DNA of 64,000 bases from Paractinoplanes ovalisporus (GTDB taxonomy: Bacteria > Actinomycetota > Actinomycetes > Mycobacteriales > Micromonosporaceae). The position numbers and the translations under genes are program-made. The first letter of the stretch is position 1; every line of letters begins with the position of its first letter. Below the pieces are notes generated by a model. That model was given only the letters and a program-made list of their open reading frames with translations, was not told where the DNA came from and ran no database searches. The DNA lies in the NCBI RefSeq assembly GCF_016834655.1, contig NZ_JAENHP010000017.1:1-64000 (forward strand), written 5' to 3'. Shown piece after piece: positions 1 through 7,674 of the stretch.

Positions 1-116
1 ACCCGCCGGCACGCCTCGCCGGTACCTACTCCCTGTTCCACAAGATCCAAATATGCGCGCCGCTGTTCAGCCTTGCCCAACCCATTGACCCAGCCCGCAC
101 CAGAACCCTCGAACAC
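1..116 (-). CDS. IS30-like transposase, N-terminal fragment cut by window edge
   Basis: The reverse strand reads MFEGSGAGWVNGLGKAEQRR and continues AYLDLVEQGVGTGEACRR before leaving the window. A short leader followed by a helix-turn-helix with the 'EQGVGTGEACRR' pattern resembles the N-terminal DNA-binding part of actinobacterial IS30-family transposases. That family would recognise the element ends and catalyse transposition. The chosen start is the GTG at 116-114, and the rest lies outside the window. The family assignment comes from memory of the motif only, and another HTH recombinase is possible. Confidence 0.5.
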   Translation of the reverse strand, partial: MFEGSGAGWVNGLGKAEQRRAYLDLVEQGVGTGEACRR

Positions 117-156
117 CTGACAACCCCACGTCAAAATCAGGCGTTGCGACGACCCC
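1..156. mobile_element. Probable right-hand end of an IS30-like insertion sequence
   Basis: The element starts beyond the left edge. The transposase fragment runs leftwards from 116. The sequence CGTTGCGACGACCCC at 142-156 is a candidate terminal inverted repeat. Its partner would lie to the left and cannot be seen, so the exact end and any target-site duplication are unproven. Confidence 0.35.
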
Positions 157-518
157 TTGAACCTGAGCTCCCTGGGTCAGAAGGAAGAGGCGCGGGAAGC
201 CTATGTTCTCGCGGGCCGCCGCTGGGGGTTATCCACACTGGGGAGTTATCCACATGGGCACCGCACGGCCGGCGCCCGTTGGGCCAGGATGCTCGGCACG
301 TGGAGGGGCAACAAGCGGCACCGAGTCGGCGGCCGACCCGGGCTCGGCACGGGCGCGGCCGGCATGGTGGCCGCGCGTCGTGCCCGGCCAGCGGGAACGT
401 CCCGGTCGCGCGCTACGGCCGTGACCCGACGCCTGGGCCGCGCGCGGCAGCCGCCGAAGGCGGAGTCCGGCCCGAGTGCGGTTGGGGCGACGACGAGCCG
501 TACGAAAGCAGTGTGGTT
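157..518. other. Intergenic region with two DnaA boxes; no gene seen
   Basis: Long open frames cross this stretch on both strands, but none has a convincing start, ribosome binding site or recognisable protein; they are high-GC artefacts. The only distinct signal is a pair of DnaA-box sequences at 229-254. The convergent MFS gene ends at 519. Confidence 0.5.
229..254 (+). promoter_or_regulatory. Two perfect DnaA boxes (TTATCCACA)
   Basis: TTATCCACA occurs at 229-237 and again at 246-254 in the same orientation, 17 bases apart. Both match the nine-base DnaA consensus exactly. They lie in non-coding DNA away from any replication gene, so they could be a DnaA-titration or regulatory site, or chance. 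A third box, the streptomycete-type TTGTCCACA, sits at 20838-20846 between fdhA and the DUF6011 gene. Confidence 0.5.
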
Positions 519-1704
519 TCAGGCAGTGTGGCGGTTGACCAGCACCCGGCCCAGCACGAACGTCACCACGCCGGCCACGACGACGGTCAGCAGGCCGACG
601 CGCAGCGACGAAAGGTCGGCCACGAACCCGACCAACGGCGGCGAGAGCAGGAACCCGCCGCGCAGCAGCCAGCTGACGATGGTCAGGCCGGTGCCGGGGG
701 ACAGGCCGGGGAGCTCGTCCGCCGTGTGCATGGCCGCGGGGACCAGGGTCGCCACGCCCAGGCCGGCCAGCGCGAAACCGCCCAGCGCGGTCGGCACGGA
801 GGGGAAAGCCAGCGCCAGCCCCATGCCGACGGCGGCGAGCAGGCCGCCGGAGCGGACGACCGTGCGCTGGCCGAAGCGGTCGACGACGCGGTCGCCGAGG
901 AGACGGCCGATGGTCATGGCGGTCTGCAGGGCGACCACGGCCAGACCGGCGGTGGCGGCGCCCGTGTGCAGCTCGTCGGTGAAGAACAGGGCGCCCCAGG
1001 ACGAGCCGGCGTCTTCGACCAGGGCGCCGGCGGCCGCCAGCACACCGAGGGCGGCCAGCATGCGGATGGCGGCGCCGGTGAAACGCCGGGTGGGAGCCGT
1101 GGCGGCGGGCGGGTCGTCGCGTTCGGCGTCCTCGGCTCCGGGCAGCAGGTAGCGGAACGCCACCAGGGCAACCGCGCTGAACAGGACGGCCGAGATGGTC
1201 AGGTGGGCGGCGAGTGGCAGCGACAGGCCGGCCGCGGCCGCGCCCATCAGGCCGCCGAGCACGGCGCCGATGCTCCAGACGCCGTGCAGCGAGTTGAGGA
1301 TCGAGCGGCCGTAGAGGCGCTGGACACGCAGGCCGTGGGCGTTCTGGGCGACGTCGACGATCGAGTCGAGCGCGCCGACCAGGAACAGCACCCCGGCGAA
1401 GGCCAGCCAGTGCGGGGTGAACGGGATGGCCAGCGTGGCCGCCGTCATGAGCACGATGCCGAACGAGGCGACCTTGGCCGAGCCCAACCACCGGATGGCG
1501 GTGCCGGCGAGCAGGCCGGCCAGCAGCGCGCCGATCGGGAACGCGGCCAGGGCGGTGCCGAAGAGGGCGTTGCTCACGCCGAGGTCGGCCTTGATCTGGG
1601 GGGTAGCGGGGGACGACGTTGAAGAAGACGGCGCCGTTCGTCAGGAACAGGGCGGCGACGGCGATGCGCGCACGGCGGGTGGGCGCCGCGACCAGGGTGC
1701 TCAT
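519..1704 (-). pseudogene. MFS transporter broken by a +1 frameshift in a G6 run
   Basis: The ATG at 1704 opens MSTLVAAPTRRARIAVAALF with a first membrane helix, up to VVPRYP. The frame is then lost at the six G bases at 1598-1603 (C6 on the coding strand). Removing one base gives a continuous protein of about 394 residues (RYPQIKADLGVSNALFG and on). This has the usual 12-helix length and the small-residue-rich helices of a major facilitator superfamily exporter. If the frameshift is real, only a 352-residue product starting at the GTG at 1577, lacking helix 1, could be made. A sequencing error in the homopolymer is equally possible. The substrate is unknown. The gene lies 24 bases after the phosphoribosyltransferase and has its own leaderless promoter. 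Confidence 0.8.
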
Positions 1705-1705
1705 A

Positions 1706-1719
1706 TGTACGATCGTACA
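1706..1719. promoter_or_regulatory. 14-bp perfect palindrome and leaderless promoter of the MFS gene
   Basis: TGTACGATCGTACA is a perfect palindrome ending one base before the start codon. On the minus strand it contains the -10-like hexamer TACGAT, separated by seven bases from the ATG. No Shine-Dalgarno is present, so the transcript is probably leaderless. A repressor of the TetR type bound here would cover the -10 box and the start site. Confidence 0.5.
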
Positions 1720-1728
1720 CAGCAGGGG

Positions 1729-2361
1729 TCAGGTGCTGGCAAATCCCCGGAGCGCACGATCAACATCGGCGTCGGTGAGCTGGGTGAAGTCCTCGTACCA
1801 CTGGCCGACCGCGCGGAAGGCGGGCGGCGCGCTCAGGCAGATCACCGTGTCGGCGTCGCCGGCCAGGTTGTCGCGGGCCTGGGGCGAGCAGACCGGCGCG
1901 GCGAACAGAAGGCGATGCGGATTCCGCGTACGCAACCAGCGCAGCGCGGCCCGGGCGGTGACCCCGGTGGCGAGCCCGTCGTCGACCACCACGACCTCGC
2001 GGCCGGTCGGGTCGGGCGGGGGCCGGTCGCCCCGGTACTCCCGCACCCGGCGGCTCAGCTCGGCCCGCTCCTCGGCGACGACGTCGGAGAACTCGGCCGG
2101 GTCGTAGTTGTCGGCGAAGACCGGTGGGCCGTCCTCGGCGATCGCGCCCACGCCGAACTCGGGGCGGCTGGGCAGGCCGATCTTGCGGGCGATCACGAGG
2201 TCGAGTTCGGCGCCGACGCGGGCCGCGACCCGTACGCCGATCGGGACCCCGCCGCGCGGCAGGGCCAGCACCAGCGGGGCCGGGCCGGGACGCCGTCGCA
2301 CCTGGTCGGCGACCGCCTCGGCGAGCAGGCGGCCGGCCTCGTCCCGGTCGGCAAAGATCAT
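1729..2361 (-). CDS. Phosphoribosyltransferase-domain protein
   Basis: This 210-residue protein has a type I phosphoribosyltransferase fold. The PRPP-binding loop reads VVVVDDGLATGVTARAA near residue 125, and an early PLVLALPRGGVPIG segment is typical of the family. The start is the ATG at 2361, which overlaps the hydrolase stop as ATGA, so the two genes are translationally coupled. In many actinobacteria the same two domains, phosphoribosyltransferase and dienelactone-hydrolase-like, occur as one fused protein, so a joint role is likely. The base or nucleotide substrate cannot be read from the sequence. Confidence 0.85.
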   Translation of the reverse strand: MIFADRDEAGRLLAEAVADQVRRRPGPAPLVLALPRGGVPIGVRVAARVGAELDLVIARKIGLPSRPEFGVGAIAEDGPPVFADNYDPAEFSDVVAEERAELSRRVREYRGDRPPPDPTGREVVVVDDGLATGVTARAALRWLRTRNPHRLLFAAPVCSPQARDNLAGDADTVICLSAPPAFRAVGQWYEDFTQLTDADVDRALRGFAST

Positions 2362-2987
2362 CTCAGGTGCGTCGTGAACCACGTGCCCGCCTCCTCGGCG
2401 ACCGTGTCGAGGGCGCCCGGTTCCTCGAACAGATGGGTGGCGCCGGGAACGACCCGCAGCTCGGCCGTGGTCGTCATGGTGTTGCGGGCCTGTTCGTTGA
2501 GGTCGAGCACGGCCTTGTCGTTCTCCCCCACGATCAGCATGGTCGGCGCGTCGACCTGCATCAGCGCCGGTCCCGCGAGGTCGGGCCGTCCACCCCGGGA
2601 CACCACGGCCCGTACGACGGAAGGCCGCGCCGCCGCACAGACCAGCGCCGCCGCCGCGCCGGTGCTGGCCCCGAACAGCCCGACCGGCAGTCGCATGGTC
2701 TGGTCGTTCTCGGTCAGCCAGTCGGTGAGCCCGATCAGGCGGTCGGCGAGGAACCCGATGTCGAAGCGCAGGTCGCGGGCGTGGGCGTCGCGCACCTCCT
2801 CCTCGTGGGTGAGCAGGTCGACCAGCAGGGTGGCGAGGCCGCGCTGGTTCAGCGCCTCGGCGACCGCCCGGTTGCGGGGGCTGTGCCGGGAGCTGCCGCT
2901 GCCGTGGGCGAAGAGCACGATGCCGGTGGCGTTCATGGGCAGGGTGAGGTCGCCGTCGAGCTCCCGCTCCGCGATCAGAAACGACAT
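2358..2987 (-). CDS. Dienelactone-hydrolase-like alpha/beta hydrolase
   Basis: The 209-residue protein has an alpha/beta-hydrolase core. The nucleophile elbow is GASTG in LFGASTGAAAAL near residue 99, an acid is available in IVGENDKAV, and the histidine is in PGATHLFEEPG near the C-terminus. It starts with HGSGSSRHS, an oxyanion-type segment. It probably hydrolyses an ester or similar small molecule in the cytoplasm, but the substrate is unknown. The gene is coupled to the phosphoribosyltransferase downstream. A perfect hairpin lies directly before its ATG, where a ribosome binding site would be expected. Confidence 0.8.
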   Translation of the reverse strand: MSFLIAERELDGDLTLPMNATGIVLFAHGSGSSRHSPRNRAVAEALNQRGLATLLVDLLTHEEEVRDAHARDLRFDIGFLADRLIGLTDWLTENDQTMRLPVGLFGASTGAAAALVCAAARPSVVRAVVSRGGRPDLAGPALMQVDAPTMLIVGENDKAVLDLNEQARNTMTTTAELRVVPGATHLFEEPGALDTVAEEAGTWFTTHLR

Positions 2988-3021
2988 GTATGGGGCGTAC
3001 CCCGAACGGCCCGCCCCATAC
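2988..3021 (-). repeat. Inverted repeat abutting the hydrolase start codon
   Basis: GTATGGGGCG at 2988-2997 pairs perfectly with CGCCCCATAC at 3012-3021 around a 14-base loop. It fills the gap between the methyltransferase stop (3031) and the hydrolase ATG (2987). There is no T-run, so a simple terminator is unlikely. An operator or an mRNA structure controlling hydrolase translation fits better. Confidence 0.5.
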
Positions 3022-3030
3022 GTCCGAATT

Positions 3031-4041
3031 TTACTTTCGCGCCGCCAGCACCAGGTTGAGTCCGGTGTCCGCGGCCACCACCGGGTCGGCGAACCCGGCG
3101 TCGGCCAGCAGCTGCAGGCGCTTGGCCGGTCCGCCCTGCGTGCCCAGCCCGTACGCGCCGGGCTGGCTCAGCGATCCCGGCGTGCAGAGCGCCGTCGACG
3201 CGTTGTAGTTGGCCCGCGCGACCGGGTTGCCGATGACGGTCGTGAAGTCGTCGGCCGACCACGGTTCGACCGCCACCAGCAGGCCGCCCTCGGTCAGCGC
3301 GTGGTAGGCGGCCAGCAGCGCCGCCGGCGGGTCGCCGAGGTCGTGCAGCGAGTCGAAGAAGAACACCACGTCGAACGGGCCGGTGACCGCGGACGCGTCG
3401 GCGCGGCGGAACTCGACGTTGTCCACGCCGGCCTCGAGCGCGCCGGCCCGGGCGATCGCGATCGACGGCTCGTGGTTGTCGAACCCGGTCACGGTCGTGG
3501 CCGGCCAGGTCTGCCCGATCAGGGTCGTGGCGAAGCCGTGGCCGCAGCCGACGTCGGCCACCCGGGCGCCGGACTCGAGCCGGGCGACCAGGCCGGGCAC
3601 GGCGGGGAACCAGGCCTGGACGAGGAAGCCCTCGTAGGCCGTACGGAAGAACCGCTCGATGCCGTGGTGCACGCAGGCGGGCATGTCGGCGTACGGGAGC
3701 CCGCCGTCGCCGCGGAAGGCGCGCTCGAGCTTGTCGAGCGTCAGGAAGTACCCGGCGACGATCTCGGCGCCCCCGACCAGGGACAGCCCGGCGGCGTGTT
3801 CGGCCGGCAGCTCGAAGGTCTCGCCGTCGCTGACCAGCTGACCGGAGACGGCCTGGGCGGTCAGCCACTCGGTGACCAGCCGCGGGTTGAGGCCGGTGGT
3901 GGCGGCGAGCTTGGCCGCGGTCGTCGGCCCGGCGCCGGTGAGCGCGCGGTAGAGGCCGAGACGGTCACCGAGCACGGTCAGCGCGGTGGTACCGGTGCCG
4001 GCGAAGTCGGTGAGGAGTTGTTCGGTGAAGGTGTCAGTCAT
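3031..4041 (-). CDS. Class I SAM-dependent methyltransferase with N-terminal winged-helix domain
   Basis: This 336-residue protein begins with a winged-helix-like region (TVLGDRLGLYRALTGAGPTT through TGLNPRLVTEWLTA) of the kind seen in Rv2258c-like and O-methyltransferase families. A Rossmann methyltransferase domain follows, with motif I VADVGCGHGFATTLIG near residue 177 and the acidic residue after it in TVTGFDNHEPS. The catalysed methylation is unknown. The start ATG overlaps the end of the SARP gene by eight bases (ATGACTGA), so it is coupled to that regulator. Confidence 0.85.
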   Translation of the reverse strand: MTDTFTEQLLTDFAGTGTTALTVLGDRLGLYRALTGAGPTTAAKLAATTGLNPRLVTEWLTAQAVSGQLVSDGETFELPAEHAAGLSLVGGAEIVAGYFLTLDKLERAFRGDGGLPYADMPACVHHGIERFFRTAYEGFLVQAWFPAVPGLVARLESGARVADVGCGHGFATTLIGQTWPATTVTGFDNHEPSIAIARAGALEAGVDNVEFRRADASAVTGPFDVVFFFDSLHDLGDPPAALLAAYHALTEGGLLVAVEPWSADDFTTVIGNPVARANYNASTALCTPGSLSQPGAYGLGTQGGPAKRLQLLADAGFADPVVAADTGLNLVLAARK

Positions 4042-6856
4042 GTCCCGTACGGTGCGGGCCGGCGCTTGCCACGACCTTGCTCGCCGCTTGCCGGAGGCGT
4101 TCGAGCGCGGTCTCGACCACGTCCTCCGGCTGCGGCGGCGGATCCGGGGCGCGCAGCCGGGCCAGGCGTTCGACGTCCTGCGGCGGCGGATCCGGGGCGC
4201 GCAGCCGGGCCAGGCGTTCGACGTCCGGGCCCATGACCGCCGGCGCGTACGGGTCGGCGTCCGCCGCCGCCACGATCACGGCCGCCGTGTCCGGGTCGCC
4301 CAGCCCGGCCAGCAGCTCGGCGGTGAGCCGCAGGACGGTCCACAGCTGCGCCGTCATCCCGGCGGCGCGCACCCGCACGATGGTGTCCGCGCAGGCCCCG
4401 ATCGCCTCGTCGTGCCGGCCGGTCCGGATCAGCAGCGCCGCCCGTCCGACCCGGGCGATGTTCGCGGTGTAGCCGAGCCCGGCCCGTTCGGTGCGCCGCA
4501 GCGATTCGTCGTAGAACCCGAGCGCGGCCACCGGGTCGATGCCGGCCAGGAGCTCGGCGCGGGTGAACGGCACAAATCCGTCCAGCGGGTCGGCGGTGAG
4601 TTCCGTCCCGTACGCCTCCAGCCGGCGCAGCCCCGCGGCGGCGTCCCCGCCGTAGGCGTCCATCAGGGCCGCGCAGCAGAGTCCGGTCGAGCGCGTCCAG
4701 GCCGGGGCCGCGCGGTCCGCCCGCAGACGTGACGCGTCGGCCCGTACGCGGTCGGCGTCGCCCGCGAACATCGAGGTGGAGATCCGTCCCAGCAGCGCCG
4801 CCCCGCCCAGCGGATGCCCTTCCGGCAGCCGGTCGATCGCGGCACTGAGCAGCCGGTCCGCCTCGGCCAGGCGCCCGTCGAGCCACTGTCCGGTGCCCGC
4901 GGCGAGGGCCCGCAGCACGTCAGCCTCGGTCTCGACCCGCTCGGGGGCGAACCGGACGAGCTGGGCGGTCAGCCCGGGGTCGGGCGCGTCGGAGCCGGCG
5001 GCGGCCAGCCACGCGGCCAGCCGTGCGCCCTCGTCCCGGTCGGCCAGCCAGGCCAGCGCCTCCTGCAGGTTGGCCAGTTCGCGGCGCAGGGCGGGCGTGG
5101 TGTCGGGATTGCGGACCCGCTGGCGGCGCAGCAGGTCGGTGACGAAGTCGAGCATCCAGCGGGCGTGGGCGTCGCGGGCCGCACGCTCGTCTTCGGGTCC
5201 GAGGTGGGCCAGGGCCACGTGACGTACGGTCTCGAGCAGCCGGTACCGCGGCGGCGTGGCCCCGAGGTCGCAGGTGATCAGGGACGCGTCGACCAGCTCG
5301 GCCAGCAGGTTCTCCCCGGCCGCCAGGTAGGCCAGGATGTCGAGGCCGAACCCGCCCCGGCAGACGGCGAGCCGGTCCAGCAACCGCTGGGCGTCGGGGT
5401 CGAGCAGCCGGTACGACCATTCGACGGTCGCGGTCACGGCGGTCGAGCGGTCGCCGCCGCGGGCCGGTTCGAGCACGTGCAGTCCCGCGTGGAGCCGGTC
5501 GCGCAGGTGCGGCAGCCCGAAGACGGACTCGCGCCGGGCCGCCAGCTCGACCGCCAGCGGCAGGCCGTCGACCAGCCCGCACACCTCGGCGGCCAGAGCC
5601 CGGGTGCGGTCGTCGTCACCGAAGTCGGCGCGCAGCAGGGCGGCCCGGTCGCAGAACAGCGCTACCCGGTCGGCTTCGGGCAGCGGTCCGAGCCGCAGCA
5701 CCCGCTCGCCGGTCGCGCCCAGCCTCTGGCGCGAGGTGGCGAGCACACGCACCCGGGGGCACCTCAGCAGGATCTCTTCGACCATTTCCCGTACGGCGTC
5801 AAGCAGGTGTTCGCAGTTGTCCAGCACCAGCAGCGCGGGCGCCGAACCGAGCCGGCTCGCGATCGCGGCGGCCCCGCCCCGGGGAGCGGCCCGCAGCCCG
5901 AGCGCACCGGCCACCGCGGTCGCGACGTCGTCCGGCACCGAACGCTCGGCCAGCTCGACCACCAGTTCGCCGCCGTTCAACGCCTCGGTCATCAGCCGGG
6001 TCTTGCCCACCCCGCCCGGGCCGACCAGCGTGGTCAACCGCCCGCCGGCCAGCGCGGCCCGCAGGGCGGCCATCTCGTCGTGCCGGCCGAAGAACCGGTC
6101 GGGCCGGCGCGGCGGCGGCGCCGTGACCCCGGGGCGCAGGGCCGGGTCCTCGGCCAGGATGCGTCCGCGCAGCTCGTCGAGCGCGGGCGACGGATCCACC
6201 CCGTGCCCGTCGACGACCCTTTCCCGGTACGCACGAGCGACGCCCAGCGCTTCCGCGGTGCGGCCGGCCTGGTGCAGCGCCCGCATGTGCAGCAGGTGGA
6301 CCCGCTCGCGCAGCGGCTCGGCGGTGGCGTACTCCTCGATCTCGGGCAGCGCCCCCGCCGCGTGGCCCGCGCTGATCCGCCGGTCGAGGCATTCCTCGCG
6401 CAGGTGGTGACGCCATTCGGTGAGCCGGGCGACGTCGGGCGCGAAGGCGAGCCGGTCGGCCACGTCGGCCAGCGGGTCGCCGCGCCAGACCCGCAGGGCC
6501 GCGGCGAACGTCTCGGCCGCCCGTTCCGGGGGCTGGTCGCGAGCAGCAGCGGCCATCCGCTCGACCCGCTGGACGTCGACCGGCAGGTCGAGGCGGTAGC
6601 CGCCGGGCTCACGCCGGATCGCGTCGGCGCCGGTGTGCCGCCGCAGCCGGGAGACGTAGCTGTGCAGGTTGCCGGTGGCGTTGCCGGGCGGGTCGTCGCC
6701 CCAGAGCAGGTCGAGGAGGTCGCCGGTCGGCACGACCCGGCCCCCGGCCAGCGCGAGTCGGGCCAGCAGGGCGCGTTGCGGCGCTCCGGGCAGGGCGGCG
6801 GGCCGGTCGTCCCGCCGCAGCTCGATCGGGCCGAGCAGACCTACCTCGACGCGCAC
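4034..6856 (-). CDS. SARP/AfsR-family STAND regulator (winged helix, BTAD, NB-ARC, TPR)
   Basis: The predicted 940-residue cytoplasmic regulator starts VRVEVGLLGPIELRRDDRPA, an OmpR-type winged helix. A bacterial transcriptional activator domain follows (to about residue 245). An NTPase has Walker A VGPGGVGKT near 277 and Walker B ALLVLDNCEH. A long helical TPR-like C-terminus completes it. Such proteins activate secondary-metabolite or stress genes after ATP-dependent oligomerisation. The GTG at 6856 is chosen because GGAAGAG precedes it and the family starts there; the upstream ATG at 6907 would add an atypical leader. It follows the membrane gene's stop by four bases. The C-terminus carries an exact 16-residue duplication. 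Confidence 0.88.
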   Translation of the reverse strand: MRVEVGLLGPIELRRDDRPAALPGAPQRALLARLALAGGRVVPTGDLLDLLWGDDPPGNATGNLHSYVSRLRRHTGADAIRREPGGYRLDLPVDVQRVERMAAAARDQPPERAAETFAAALRVWRGDPLADVADRLAFAPDVARLTEWRHHLREECLDRRISAGHAAGALPEIEEYATAEPLRERVHLLHMRALHQAGRTAEALGVARAYRERVVDGHGVDPSPALDELRGRILAEDPALRPGVTAPPPRRPDRFFGRHDEMAALRAALAGGRLTTLVGPGGVGKTRLMTEALNGGELVVELAERSVPDDVATAVAGALGLRAAPRGGAAAIASRLGSAPALLVLDNCEHLLDAVREMVEEILLRCPRVRVLATSRQRLGATGERVLRLGPLPEADRVALFCDRAALLRADFGDDDRTRALAAEVCGLVDGLPLAVELAARRESVFGLPHLRDRLHAGLHVLEPARGGDRSTAVTATVEWSYRLLDPDAQRLLDRLAVCRGGFGLDILAYLAAGENLLAELVDASLITCDLGATPPRYRLLETVRHVALAHLGPEDERAARDAHARWMLDFVTDLLRRQRVRNPDTTPALRRELANLQEALAWLADRDEGARLAAWLAAAGSDAPDPGLTAQLVRFAPERVETEADVLRALAAGTGQWLDGRLAEADRLLSAAIDRLPEGHPLGGAALLGRISTSMFAGDADRVRADASRLRADRAAPAWTRSTGLCCAALMDAYGGDAAAGLRRLEAYGTELTADPLDGFVPFTRAELLAGIDPVAALGFYDESLRRTERAGLGYTANIARVGRAALLIRTGRHDEAIGACADTIVRVRAAGMTAQLWTVLRLTAELLAGLGDPDTAAVIVAAADADPYAPAVMGPDVERLARLRAPDPPPQDVERLARLRAPDPPPQPEDVVETALERLRQAASKVVASAGPHRTGHD
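4130..4225 (-). repeat. 48-bp perfect tandem duplication inside the SARP gene
   Basis: Bases 4130-4177 and 4178-4225 are identical. In the protein this repeats the 16-residue unit DVERLARLRAPDPPPQ twice, near the C-terminus. The exact identity implies a recent in-frame duplication or slippage event. Confidence 0.9.
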
Positions 6857-6860
6857 ATGC

Positions 6861-7643
6861 TCACTCTTCCCACGGTGTCGTCGCGACGCCATAGGCCGCG
6901 AGGACAACGATCGCCGCGGCCGCCACCACGATCACGGCGATCATCAGGGGTCGCCGCCGGTGCGTGACGACCTGCTGCGGGCCGGGGACGGCGGGAACCG
7001 CGTCGAGCATGCGGACCAGCCGGGCCGTCGTACGGACCCGGCAGCGGGCGTTCATCCAGTAGCCGCGCGAGCTGTATTCCATGATCGGCGAGTCGACCCG
7101 GATGTCGACGAAGTCGCGGTTCTCCAGGCGCAGCCGCACCTCGAGGTCGCTGTGCTCGAACTTGCCGATCAGATGCCGGGGGACGCTGATGCGACGGAAC
7201 GCGGTGTCGATGTGCAGAAACTCCGGAGTGACCACGAACCCGGCCGCGGGCCCGACGATCAGGCCCGCCAGCACGAGGGCGAGCCCGATGGCTGCGACGA
7301 GCGGAAACCCGTCGGACGCCGCGACCAGGAGCACGCCGAGCGCGACGGCGACGTACGGGACGCCGCTGCTGCGCCGCATCGACCGGCGGCGGGGCCCGGC
7401 GTGCGACCGCACCCCCGACGGCTGGGCCAGTGGAACCTGCCCGAACTTCGTCTCCAGGGTGGACCCGATGTAGCCGCTGATCGCCACGAACAGCGCGACC
7501 ACCCCCAGGATGACGAGCCACTCCGTCCAGGGCGTCACGAAGGCCACCCCGATCAGCACCGCGCCGGCCGCCGAGACCAGCAGCGTGAGCGGCCGGCTCC
7601 AGATCATGGCGTCGTTGTCGTGAAAGTCGATCTCGAACGGCAC
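6861..7643 (-). CDS. Membrane protein of unknown function, first gene of the SARP operon
   Basis: About 260 residues with two N-terminal helices (LTLLVSAAGAVLIGVAFV and LVILGVVALFVAISGYI), two central helices around VPYVAVALGVLLVAA, a roughly 100-residue soluble domain with mixed beta character, and a C-terminal helix (PLMIAVIVVAAAAIVVLAAY). No family is recognised. The soluble part, inside the cell or between helices, might sense a signal for the regulator behind it. GTG at 7643 is preferred over GTG at 7652 because GGGGAGG then sits eight bases upstream. The gene is divergent from selA. Confidence 0.65.
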   Translation of the reverse strand: MPFEIDFHDNDAMIWSRPLTLLVSAAGAVLIGVAFVTPWTEWLVILGVVALFVAISGYIGSTLETKFGQVPLAQPSGVRSHAGPRRRSMRRSSGVPYVAVALGVLLVAASDGFPLVAAIGLALVLAGLIVGPAAGFVVTPEFLHIDTAFRRISVPRHLIGKFEHSDLEVRLRLENRDFVDIRVDSPIMEYSSRGYWMNARCRVRTTARLVRMLDAVPAVPGPQQVVTHRRRPLMIAVIVVAAAAIVVLAAYGVATTPWEE

Positions 7644-7661
7644 CCGCGCCACCTCCCCGGG

Positions 7662-7667
7662 TAGTTT
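7662..7667 (+). promoter_or_regulatory. -10 box of a leaderless selA promoter
   Basis: TAGTTT lies exactly seven bases before the selA ATG, so transcription would start at or next to the start codon. No strong Shine-Dalgarno is present. The spacing is the same as for the MFS gene and the gene starting at 43550. Confidence 0.45.
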
Positions 7668-7674
7668 TCAGGTC

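Noticed and set aside
144..1622. Very long open frame on the plus strand opposite the MFS gene
   Set aside because: The translation is Arg/Gly/Gln-rich and antisense-like, with no start signal or domain. The minus strand carries the recognisable transporter.
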